A stretch of 64,000 nt of DNA from DT-68 sp965263245 (GTDB lineage Bacteria; Bacillota_I; Bacilli_A; Mycoplasmatales; Metamycoplasmataceae). The notes beneath the pieces are model-generated. The model ran no database searches. It saw nothing but the letters and a program-made list of their open reading frames with translations, and had not been told where the DNA came from. The stretch spans positions 62,001-126,000 of the forward strand of contig CBDHHR010001146.1 of NCBI GenBank assembly GCA_965263245.1. Reading direction: 5' to 3'. The position numbers were made by a program, and so were the translations under genes. Each line of letters begins with the position of its first letter. The first letter of the stretch is position 1. Of this stretch, positions 31,748-41,127 are shown piece by piece.

Positions 31748-31753
31748 TATAAT
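31748..31753 (+). promoter_or_regulatory. TATAAT -10 box of prmC, leaderless arrangement
   Basis: TG-TATAAT ends 7 nt before the ATG at 31760. This argues against the in-frame ATG at 31745, which would lie inside the promoter. Confidence 0.7.
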
Positions 31754-31759
31754 TTCACT

Positions 31760-32455
31760 ATGAAAAACTCTTTAGAAAAAGAACTTTTACTTGAGAAAAA
31801 AAGACATAATCTAGAAAAAAAAATTACTAGAAAAGAAAAAGAATTTTTAAAAAAAAATTATCCAATTCAAAAAATAATCGGATTTATTAATTTTGATGAT
31901 GTTCATATTGATTTAGAACACAACGTTTTTATTCCAAGGTATGAAACTGAAGAAGTTGTGCAAGAATCATTAAAATACATTAATAAAAATTCTAAAGTTT
32001 TGGATTTATGTTGTGGTAGTGGATACATTGGTTTATCAATTAAGAAAAAAACAAATTCAAACGTTACTTTAAGTGATATTTCAGTTGATGCAATCAAACA
32101 AAGTCAAAAAAACATGCAAATAAACAATTTAAAAGTTAACATTATTCATTCAAATTTATTTGAAAAAATAAATGATAAATTTGACGTCATTATTTCAAAT
32201 CCGCCTTATGTTTCTAAAGTAAAAAAACTTGGTAGAAAAATTTTAGATTTTGAACCAAATAATGCTCTTTTTGCTGGTCAAGACGGAAATGATTTTTATA
32301 AAAAAATAATTAAAAAAGCACCTAAATATTTAAACCAAAATGGTTTGTTAATATTAGAAATTTCAGAAGATAATTTAGATTTTATCAAAGCAAAAGGTTT
32401 TAAAATTAAAAATGATATTAACAATAAACCAAGAATTGCAATTAAAAAATTTTAA
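31760..32455 (+). CDS. prmC: Peptide chain release factor N5-glutamine methyltransferase
   Basis: A 231-residue PrmC/HemK. DLCCGSGYIGL binds S-adenosylmethionine and IISNPPYVS is the NPPY motif contacting the RF glutamine; FIPRYETE precedes the catalytic domain. It methylates the GGQ glutamine of RF1 (prfA, 25840). The N-terminal helical domain is shorter than usual (~35 residues). No TGA occurs in this gene. Start fixed by the promoter position. Confidence 0.93.
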   Translation: MKNSLEKELLLEKKRHNLEKKITRKEKEFLKKNYPIQKIIGFINFDDVHIDLEHNVFIPRYETEEVVQESLKYINKNSKVLDLCCGSGYIGLSIKKKTNSNVTLSDISVDAIKQSQKNMQINNLKVNIIHSNLFEKINDKFDVIISNPPYVSKVKKLGRKILDFEPNNALFAGQDGNDFYKKIIKKAPKYLNQNGLLILEISEDNLDFIKAKGFKIKNDINNKPRIAIKKF

Positions 32456-32527
32456 AATATTCAAAATTAAAAAAAACATAAGTTTAAGTTTTTATTTAGA
32501 TTGATAAATTTAATTAATTCAAATAAT

Positions 32528-32650
32528 TTACATTTTTCCTAAAATTTTCATGTGTTTTTTAAAATGTTTAAAATCCTTACTTTTATATAAGGTAGCATTT
32601 ATTATGTCTTTCTTTTTAGTTTCTCATTTTTTTATTAATTTTTCAACCAT
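32528..32650 (-). CDS. Small basic 40-residue protein
   Basis: MVEKLIKKWETKKKDIINAT at the N-terminus, Lys/His-rich after it, ending KILGKM. It has a good AAGGAG 9-10 nt before the ATG and a TATAAT about 50 nt upstream on the minus strand, so expression is likely. One Trp is TGA. I do not recognise a family. It lies between prmC and mutM, convergent with prmC. Confidence 0.6.
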
Positions 32651-32760
32651 TATAATCACACTCCTTTTGATATAAATGAATTTTCTCATTTAAGATTATA
32701 TATTTTTTAATTCAAAAATATTTTTATAAATTAATATTATGTTAAATAATTACTAAAAGC

Positions 32761-33573
32761 TTATTTTTGACATTTAGGACAATAATAAGTTCCCCGACCA
32801 TTAACTTGTTTTTTTAAAATAATTGTTTTACACCTTGGACAAGGTTTTCCATATTTAGTATGAACGTTTAAAAAATTTTGGAATTCTCCCTTTTGTTGGT
32901 TAAGAGCAACATAGCTATTAATGCTAGAGCCACCTAGTTCAAACGATTTTTCCATAATTTCATAAGCAGTTTTTAAAACTTTTGCTAGTTGTTTTTTACT
33001 AACTTGGTTAGAAGGTTTTTCAGGATTAATTTTTTCTTTTCATAAAACTTCATTTACATAAATATTCCCGAGTCCAACCAAGATTGTTTGGTCAAGCAAA
33101 GCGGTTTTAATGGCAATTCTTTTTTTTGAAAGTTTTTCAAACAATCAGTTTAAGTCTGTTTCTTGAGGTTCTTTAGCAAGTTTTGCTAAAGGATCTTGGT
33201 TTAAATATTCACCTTTTAGTAAGTGAAAGGTTCCAAATTGACGCGTATCATTATAATAAAGTTTTGTATTGTCTTTAAAGTTAAAAATGAAAAGATCATG
33301 CTTTGTATCAAAACCTTCTAAAACATTTCTAAATTTACCTTCTAGTCTTAAATGAATAACAATTTTATAATCATCTCCGATATCAAATAATATTCATTTT
33401 CCAACATTAAAAATTTTTAAAATTTTTCTTCCTTTAACAACTTTTTTAAAAAAGTTTATCTCAACGTTTTTAATGATTTTAGGAAGGTTTATGTCAACAC
33501 TTTTAATTTCTTTATTTATTACAAATCTGTTTAAATATCTACAAACAGTTCTAACTTCTGGTAATTCAGGCAT
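32761..33573 (-). CDS. mutM: Formamidopyrimidine-DNA glycosylase
   Basis: A 270-residue Fpg. MPELPEVRT gives the N-terminal Pro nucleophile and Glu3. LVGLGNIYVNEVLW is the helix-two-turn-helix and CPRC...CPKC the C-terminal zinc finger. It removes 8-oxoguanine and opened purines and cuts the strand. I checked the whole frame for TAA/TAG. With ung (30801) and uvrC (58200) it belongs to the base- and nucleotide-excision repair set in this window. A TATAAT lies only 2 nt before the ATG, too close to be its normal promoter. Confidence 0.94.
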
Positions 33574-33714
33574 ATATTATAAATGATATATAATATTCTT
33601 TTTTTAATTGTAAAAAAAGTAAAGAATTTAGGATATTAAACAAAAATTTTATCAAGTTAATTTTAGAATATAAGTTTTTATATTTATATAATTAGTAATA
33701 AGAAACGGAGAAAA

Positions 33715-35685
33715 ATGAAAATAAAGATTTTAAAAACAAATCTAACAACAAGAGACGGAATTTTAAAAAACATTTCTAAAAAAGCAATTGAAGATGAAAT
33801 TGCTACTGATGATAAGAAATTATTTAAAGCACTTGTTGATCGAGAAAAGCAATATACAACTGGTTTTCAAGACGGAATTTCAATTCCGCACGCTAGAATT
33901 AAAAGCATTTCAAAGCCAATTGTTTACATTGTAAGAAATAAAACTGGGGTGGATTGAAAAAGTTTGGATAAAAAACCGACAAAAGTTGCGATCACCATTT
34001 TATTACCGGATGATAAAAAAGCTGGAAATCAACACATGTCAATGATTCAAAATATTTCTAATTTTTTAATAAACGAAAAAGATCATTCATTATTACACGA
34101 AGGAAACGCAACACAAATTAAAGATATATTATTTAAAGAAACTAGTGAAACAAAAACCAAAAAAGTTTCAAATGTAGCAAAATATGATTTTATAGCTATA
34201 ACAAGTTGTCCAACAGGAGTTGCACACACTAACATGGCAGCAGAATCTTTTGAAAGATTTGCAAAAGATAACAATTTAAAAATAAAAGTAGAACGTCAAG
34301 GAGCCCAAGGTTTTGTTAATAAATTTTCAGAAAAAGATATTAAAAAAGCAAAACTAGTAATTATTGCTTCAGGAAGACAAATTGAAGAAAAAGAACGTTT
34401 TAAAGGTAAAAAAATCTTAGAAGTTCCAATTGCTGCTCCTATTAAGAGTAGTTCAAACGTTTATAAAAAAGCTAAAAAAGAAGCTAAATTATTTACTTTT
34501 ACTTCAAAAAGAAGAGAGACACTTAAAAAAGCTTTTGGTGGTGGTGGAGCAAGTCCAATGCAAGCACTTATGGCAGGTGTTTCATACATGATACCATTTG
34601 TTATAGTAGGTGGTATTCTAATTGCATTATCACTTGGTATCGGTGGTAAATACGTTTCTGGTAAAGGCTTACAAGTTACTAAAGGATCATTTTGAGATGC
34701 TACTTTAGGAGTTGGAGTTGCAGGATTTACACTGATGATTCCTATTTTGGCAGGATTTATTGCTTCTGCTATAGCAGGTAGGTCCGCCCTTGCTCCAGCA
34801 ATGATAGTAGGATTTGTTGTTGGTAATTCAGATGCTCAATTATTTAATTGAGATTTATTAGAATTTGGAAGTTTTGGTGAAAATAGTGCCAAACTTGGGT
34901 TCTTAGGTTCGATTGCTACAGGTTTTTTAATTGGATATTTAACCAAGTTTTGAAATATAAAAATTTCACCTAAGTTTCCTAAAGTAATAAAACCAATTGA
35001 GCCCATTATTGTTATTCCAATTTTAATGGTTTTAATCGGATGAGTATTATTTGCATTCTTATTATATGTTCCATTATTTTACATATCATTTGGACTTGAA
35101 AAAGGTGTTCAAACATTAATAGATGAAAATCTATTCTTCATTGCTGCATTATTTTTAGGAGCAATGATAGCGTTTGATATGGGTGGACCAATTAATAAAA
35201 TTGCCTTTTTAATTGCTGGTGGTTTAATTGTAAGAGGTAAACCAGAAGTAATGGGTGCAGTAGCTGCTGCCATTGCAGTTCCTCCGCTTGGAACAGGACT
35301 AGCAGTGTTTTTAAAAAGATTATTTAGAGTTAAATATGATAAAGAAGATGAAGGAAATGCTATTTCTGCAACGTTTATGTCAATGATCGGAATCACTGAA
35401 GGAGCAATTCCTTTTGCTGTAAAATATCCCAAACAAGTTATTGTAAGTAACTGCATTGGTGGAGCAGTAGGTGCTGCGGTTGCATCATTATTTAAAATTA
35501 CTGATAATGCCCAACACGGTGGACCAATTGTTTATTTATTAGGCGCTATTGGTAAAGACGGAATTACAGATTATGTTTGAGGCTTATTCTTCTTATTATC
35601 AATATTAATAGGTGCATTAGTAACTGCAATTTGTATGAATGTTTTATTAAAAATTAAACAAAGAAAATATGTTAAAACAAGTTAA
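33715..35685 (+). CDS. fruA: PTS fructose-family transporter IIABC
   Basis: A 656-residue three-domain permease. IIA (residues ~1-145) has the phospho-His in SIPHARI (His59). IIB (~155-250) has the phospho-Cys in TSCPTGVAHT (Cys165). IIC (~275-650) is a multi-helix domain with GVSYMIPFVIVGG and GITEGAIPFA. It imports and phosphorylates fructose or a related sugar. manA overlaps its end, so mannose is a possible substrate. CGGAGA precedes the ATG. TGA Trp codons occur in IIA and IIC. Confidence 0.9.
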
Positions 35686-36406
35686 ACCAATAATTATTAA
35701 TAAAATTTGGGGTTATGAAAAATGAATATACTCTTCATACAAAAATCAAAAAACTAAATTTTTAAATGGTAAAATAGTTCCAAAAGGCCCTTTAATAAAA
35801 ATAATTAAAACTGATAAACCTTTATCAGTGCAAGTTCATCCTGATGATCAATTAGCTCAAAAACTTGAAAATGAAAAAAACGGAAAAGCTGAGTCTTGAT
35901 ATGTTCTAGAAGCTGAAAAAAATTCAGAATTAATTCTCGGAATGAAAAATTATGAAAAAGAATTTATCAAAAAAAACGTTTATAAAAAAACTTTTCTTAA
36001 TAATTTAAATAAAGTTAAGGCGATAAAAAATAATTTTTATGATGTACCAGCAGGTTATGTTCACGGACTAGGAGCTAACGTTACAGTTTTAGAAGTTCAA
36101 CAATCTTGTGATATAACTTATAGATATTATGATTATAATAGGCTAGAAAATGGTAAATTAAGAGAACTTCATGTTGATAAAGCAATTCAATCGCAAAAAA
36201 AGAATTTAACCCATAATTTAGAACCAATTTCAAAAGATCCGCTTATTTATAAAAATAAACATTTTACACAAAGTTTTTATTTTAAAAAATCAAGCGTTGA
36301 TAAAAACAGTATCGTTGTTGATTTAAAAACACACAATTGTTATTTTGTAGAAGAAAAAACCTTCATAAATTTTGATCATTATGTGGTAATTACAACAAAT
36401 AAATAA
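35669..36406 (+). CDS. manA: Mannose-6-phosphate isomerase
   Basis: A 245-residue short-type ManA, a zinc cupin. KIWGYEKW, SVQVHPDDQLA (His ligands), GKAESWYVLEA (Glu) and VPAGYVHGLG (His) are the metal-site motifs. It interconverts mannose-6-P and fructose-6-P. It starts 17 nt inside fruA, so the two are cotranscribed and probably coupled. The true start at 35669 precedes two TGA codons (Trp) that hide the first 90 residues in a standard-code reading. Confidence 0.9.
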
Positions 36407-36410
36407 TTTA

Positions 36411-36440
36411 AAAAGTAGAAATTAATTCTACTTTTATTTT
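36411..36440 (+). terminator. Intrinsic terminator after manA
   Basis: AAAAGTAGAA (36411-36420) and TTCTACTTTT (36426-36435) form a 10-bp stem with loop ATTAA, followed by a T-rich tail. Confidence 0.85.
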
Positions 36441-36475
36441 TAAAGTTTATAGTAATTGTAAAATAACCATTAATA

Positions 36476-36481
36476 TATAAT
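36476..36481 (+). promoter_or_regulatory. TATAAT -10 box of tsaC-rpiB, leaderless arrangement
   Basis: TATAAT ends 7 nt before the ATG at 36488; no Shine-Dalgarno is present. Confidence 0.7.
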
Positions 36482-36487
36482 TATTTT

Positions 36488-36949
36488 ATGTTTAAATATA
36501 AAAAATTATTTTTAACTACTACTGACACTGTTCCAGGAATAGGTGCTCCTATGACTTTTTTTGGTAAAAGAGCTTTATACAAAATCAAAAAAAGAAGTAA
36601 AATTAAAAAAATAATTGTCATGATTGGTAACATGGACCAAGCAAGAAAAATGAAAGAATGAAACCCTAGAGCTGAAGCTTATGCTAAAAAATATTGACCT
36701 GGGAAAGTATCATTAGTAATTTCAGATAAACTTGCTTTAAGAATTCCTGGTAATAAAAAATTAAGGGAATTAATTATTAAAAAAGGACCAGTTTATATGA
36801 CTTCTGCAAACATTTCTGGTAAAAAACAACTTTCTTTTAAACAAGCAAAAGAAAAATTTAGTCAGATCAAAGAAGTATATAATTTTGGAAAAAGTGATGG
36901 TAAGCCTTCTAAAATAATTAGAGTTAGTGACGGAAAGGTGTTAAGATAA
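36488..36949 (+). CDS. tsaC: Threonylcarbamoyl-AMP synthase (YrdC/Sua5 family)
   Basis: A 153-residue short YrdC-type protein. TTTDTVPGIG, AKKYWPGKVSLVI, LRIPG and TSANISG are the family's nucleotide- and threonine-binding motifs. It makes the threonylcarbamoyl-adenylate used for the t6A37 modification of tRNAs reading ANN codons. Two TGA Trp codons (KEWNPR, KYWPG) hide it from standard-code gene finding. Its stop overlaps the rpiB start by one base. Confidence 0.88.
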
Positions 36950-37383
36950 TGAAAAAAATAGTATTAACTTCAGATCATGCAGGAATTATTTTAAGAAAAG
37001 AGCTTAAAAAGTTTGTAGAGTCAAAAGGATATAAAGCAATTGATTTAGGACCTAACAAACTTGGAGTTTCAGTCTCTTATGCCCAAAAAGGTTTAGAACT
37101 TGCAAGACGAATATCAAAAAATGATGATGAAATTGGAATTGCTATTTGCGGAACCGGAATCGGAATTTCTTTTGCTGTTAACAGAGTAAAAAATGTTCGT
37201 GGAGCTAGAATCAAATCAATTGAAGATGCAACTTTAGCAAGAGAGCATAATAATGCCAACGTTGCAGTTTTAGGTGGTAGACAAATTTCGCTAAAAAAAG
37301 CAAAATTAGTGATTGAAAAATTTCTTTCTACACCATTTGAAGGTGGAAGACATATCGAAAGAATTAAACAACTTGATAAATAA
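36949..37383 (+). CDS. rpiB: Ribose-5-phosphate isomerase B
   Basis: A 144-residue RpiB. TSDHAG, the active-site Cys loop CGTGIGIS, REHNNANVAVLGGR and the C-terminal EGGRHIERI are all present. It interconverts ribose-5-P and ribulose-5-P, linking to the pentose phosphates produced by the ula pathway. It is coupled to tsaC by TAATG. Length is normal for the family. Confidence 0.93.
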   Translation: MKKIVLTSDHAGIILRKELKKFVESKGYKAIDLGPNKLGVSVSYAQKGLELARRISKNDDEIGIAICGTGIGISFAVNRVKNVRGARIKSIEDATLAREHNNANVAVLGGRQISLKKAKLVIEKFLSTPFEGGRHIERIKQLDK

Positions 37384-37470
37384 TGTTAATTTAATATGTT
37401 AATTTTATTCACTCGATTCTAATTTATTTTTTAATGTATAATAAATATATATTTATTATAGGAGATTTAA

Positions 37471-38409
37471 ATGGCTTCATTAAACAGTAATTTAAAAGAA
37501 TTATCAAAAAATATAAAATTAACAAATAAGCATATTCAAGAAAGAAATACTTCAATAACTAAATTTATTCGAGAAAAGCTTGATAAAAAATTTGAGGATA
37601 AAAGAATAGGAAGTTATGCAATTAAAACAACTGTTAAACAAAAAGATAATCAATATGATATTGATATGGCATTAATTTTTCATCATTCAAGCAATGATGA
37701 AACTATTAGTCAAAAACAAAAAGTGTATGATTGTTTAAAATTATATGAAGAAAGAATAAAAGATAATCCAGATGTTGATTTCAAAGAATATGCTGTTACT
37801 ATTGATTTTGAATCTTCTGATTCAGACAACAAATATCATTTTGATTATACAATATATAATAAAGATGAATACGTTGTAAAAGGTTTACAACATACTAAAA
37901 AAGAACTTGAAGAATCTGGGAATATAGAATTTGTAAATCAAATTAAAAACTTGGATGATGATTCAAAAGAGCATTTTAATGTTGTTACTAGACTTTTAAA
38001 ACATTGTGTAAAAAATGGTAAATTTAAAGAATCTTGAAAAATACCATCAATAGCTTTAACAAGTTTAACAAAAGAATTTGTTGTTTCAAATTGAGAAGGT
38101 TCTGATGATTTTTTAGAAACAATTACTGAAATTTTTGAACAATTAAAATCTAGTATTGATAATTTTAAACTTCCTTTTGAACCTCGTGATAATCCATTTG
38201 ATAGATTTTCCGAAGATCAAAACAATGTTACTAAAAATAAGTTAGAGGAAATAATCGATGTCTTAGAAGAAGCAGATTCAGAAACTGATGATATTAAAAA
38301 ATGAGAATTGATTAAAGATTTTTTTCCTAATTTAGAGGAACCAGACAAAGGAAGTGGTAGTGGAGAAAAATCTTCAATTAAAAGAACAACTAGCTCTCAA
38401 GGAGCTTAA
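37471..38409 (+). CDS. CBASS CD-NTase (cGAS/DncV-like nucleotidyltransferase)
   Basis: A 312-residue polymerase-beta-fold enzyme that would make a cyclic oligonucleotide alarm signal on phage infection. The helical N-terminus is followed by IGSYAIKTT (Gly-Ser at 47-48), YDIDMALIF (Asp63/Asp65) and AVTIDFE (third acid Asp112). The C-terminal helical half carries three TGA Trp codons. It ends in a flexible Gly/Ser tail finishing SSQGA, as expected of a type II CD-NTase whose C-terminus is joined to targets by Cap2. GGAGAT precedes the ATG, with TATAAT at 37437-37442. It overlaps cap2. Confidence 0.86.
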
Positions 38410-39763
38410 CAAAAAAGAAATTGATGTTTATAATTTCAAATTAAAAATCATTTTAAATGAAAATAATGATGGTTCTTTTAATTTGCAATTTAGATTATTA
38501 AAAAAACCAAAATCTTTATTAACTCATCTTGAACCTAATATGAATATTTGTTATTCAAGTTTAGATTCAAGAAATATAAGAAATAAAAAAGAATATTATG
38601 AGTGTGAAAAAATAGTTTATAAAATTATTGAATCATGAAAGAAAAACAATATTGACAGTGATGAAATTGTTCCTGAAGCAGAATTATATTTAAAATCAAA
38701 TTTAAAAGACAAAAAACATATTGCAAAATTAAGTATAAATAGTGATTTAAAAGTAGGAACTTATCAATTTCATTTTCTTATAAATGATGATAAACACAAA
38801 TTAATTGTAGACAAAAATAATTATAAATATAGATTAATTGTAGACAAAAAGAATGATAAAACAAAAACATTATTTAATTTTGAAATTATAGAAATGAGTG
38901 GTAAAGAATTTATTAATTTGGGTTATATTGATTATGATGATCTTAAAAAATTTGCATTTAAAAATATAAAAAATAAAAAAACAAAAAGAATAATTTTAAA
39001 AATAAATGGGTTAAAAACTTATAAATTTTTTTATTTTGATGATAAACACTCATATGCAACACTTGATAATTGTCGTATATCTTCAAAACATTCACGAACA
39101 CCATTGAATTCAAACTTTAAAAATAAAAAAATAATGATTATTGGTGTAGGCGCAATAGGTTCACACGTTGCAGAATTAATTGCTTCTTTTTGACCCAGTA
39201 AAATTATCATATGAGACGGAGATTTTAATTTTTCTAATTCTTCTACAAGACAAAATTATTCTTATTATAATGATCCATTTCCTAAATGTGAATTACTAAA
39301 ATTAAGGTTATACAAATATAAAGGAGTTGATGTAATTGCGGTAAATAGTAATTTTCCAGAAATAAAAAATATTAGTTCACCACATGAATTACCAGAAAAA
39401 GTTGATTATATTATAGATTGTACTGGTAAAGGTATAATTGTTAGTGAGTTTGAAGAAATTTCAAATTATGCAACAGATGAGACAATTATAATTTCAGGAT
39501 ATATTTTATATAAATTATTTATTAAAATTTGTGACTTTAAAACTTTAAAAAACGATGGACCTAAAAAAATATGACATAAATATGATATTGATAATAATAA
39601 TAAATATGGCTCAAATATTACTTACAAAGGGTGTTCACAATTTATTGAATATTCATATCCTGATGTATATTTAATATCTGCTCATCTTGTATCAAGCATT
39701 TTTAAATATAAAGGAACGGGTTATGAATTTAAAGAAATTAATTCTCTTGGACAAAAAAATTAA
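38360..39763 (+). CDS. cap2: CBASS Cap2, E2-E1 ubiquitin-transfer-like enzyme
   Basis: A 467-residue protein. The N-terminal ~110 residues look like an E2 domain with HLEPNMNIC (Cys64). A middle linker domain follows. The C-terminal E1/ThiF domain has GVGAIGS (262-268), WDGDFNFSNSSTRQNY (Asp and Arg), PKCELLKLRL (Lys) and DYIIDCTGKG, with GC (YKGCSQ) as candidate E1 cysteine. Start taken as GTG 38360, about 6 nt after AAGGAAG; GTG 38354 is an alternative. It overlaps cdn by 50 nt in another frame. In known systems Cap2 primes the CD-NTase by conjugating its C-terminus. Confidence 0.83.
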
Positions 39764-40298
39764 ATACGGAAATGAGTATCATTCTTTTTCAAAAAAAATC
39801 ATAATAAAAATTTTAAAAATGGTAAAAAATTATAATGATAAAGGACTTGAAGTGGGTGGATATATATTTTCAGAAGAGAAATTAAAAGGTTCGTTTCACG
39901 GAATTTGAACTTCAAAGCCGTTTAAAAATGATGTTTTTAAACCTAATTGATATTCTTTAGATATCAAAAATGAACAAAAAAACATTAATATAAACACTGC
40001 TAAAGGTTTAGTTTATTCATGTGTATGACATTCTCATAGAAACTTTAATACAAAACCATCAAGAGTTGATGATAAAAATGTTTTTAATTTATTAAAAGAC
40101 TTGAATAAAAACCAAATTTTTTCAATTATATTTAGTACTTATGAGATAAGAATTATTTTTTATCGATTAAAATGAAGAAAATTAATAAAAAAATCAATTG
40201 TTTTTAAAAAAGGAGTTAAAAATGGAAGAAATAATTTATTGATTTATGATCGAAAAAGGAATAAAAATATTTTTTGTGGTTTTTCAAAAAACATATAA
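39723..40298 (+). CDS. cap3: CBASS Cap3, JAMM/MPN isopeptidase
   Basis: A 191-residue JAB/JAMM protease. LEVGGYIF supplies Glu43; WHSHRNFNTKPSRVDD supplies His103, His105, Ser113 and Asp116 in the exact HxH-x7-S-x2-D spacing. Known Cap3 cuts CD-NTase conjugates made by Cap2. The start ATG 39723 has AAAGGA 9-10 nt upstream, inside the end of cap2 (41-nt overlap). Several TGA codons are Trp, including the one before HSH. The C-terminus is basic and overlaps the next gene by 77 nt. Confidence 0.84.
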
Positions 40299-40971
40299 AT
40301 ATTTTAAAAGTAAAAAAGTTATTTTAACTTATCATTTAGCAAAAAATAAAAACTGAAGAATTAATTATGAAAAGAATAATTTTAATTCTAAAAAATTCTT
40401 TAATGATATTCTAAAAAATATTTTTAAAAAATTTTCAAATCAAAAAAACATATATATTGATGGTTATTTACCAGTTCCTTTTTATGTAATATTAGGAGTA
40501 AAAAAAGCTTTACTATTAATTACAAAAAACGACAAAGAAAAATTAAATTTTAAAAAATTAAAAATAAAAAATAATTTTAAATTAATAAAAAATAAATTGG
40601 TTTTAGTTAAGAAACAAAAAATTTCAAAAATTCCAAATCTTTTAATTTTAGAATCAAAAAATACAACAAATGAAAAATATGATTTTTTGATTAAACCTAA
40701 GAAAAATAAATTCAAAAGAAATAGTATTAGCATTCATAGTCTCAAAAAACAAATTAAAAAATTTATGAGCGAAATTAATGATTTAAATGGTAAAAGAAGA
40801 GTTAATTATATTAATGTTTCTATCGTTGCTTCTCCACAAGTTTGTTTTTTAGTAGGACATCTTTTAGCAAAAGAAAACTTTATTTTTAAAATTTATCATT
40901 TTTCACAAATTGATAAAAAAAATATATTAAAAGCACAAATTGGTCCCGATATGAAATTTGATTTATTTTAG
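40222..40971 (+). CDS. CBASS effector with SAVED domain
   Basis: A 249-residue protein. The C-terminal stretch YINVSIVASPQVCFLVGHLLA...IYHF and the earlier IYIDGYLPVPFYVILGVKKA match the two halves of SAVED cyclic-oligonucleotide sensor domains. The first ~30 residues are hydrophobic/amphipathic (YWFMIEKGIKIFFVVF) and could be one membrane segment. No nuclease, TIR or protease motif is visible, so the killing activity is unclear: membrane disruption or action through a partner. AAGGAG precedes the ATG. It starts inside cap3, so the operon is one transcript. Confidence 0.7.
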
Positions 40972-41127
40972 TTAATAAATTTGAATAAAATTTAAAATAA
41001 TAGATTTTATTTATTTACATATTTTTAACATTTACATAAATAAAAAATAATTTATAATGAATAGTTTATAATGAGGTTAATAAAAAATCTTAGCAATTTT
41101 TTTAATTAAAAAAAAAGGAGTCAAATA
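40972..41127 (+). promoter_or_regulatory. Intergenic promoter region before RNase J
   Basis: Two TTTATAAT boxes lie 17 nt apart (near 41050 and 41067), either of which could serve the RNase J gene. A long leader ends in AAAAGGAG just before the ATG. Confidence 0.5.

Noticed and set aside
36949..37383. LacA/LacB galactose-6-phosphate isomerase
   Set aside because: The sequence has the SDHAG start and CGTGIGIS loop shared by the family, but no lac operon partners are present and the tsaC-rpiB pairing fits RpiB better.
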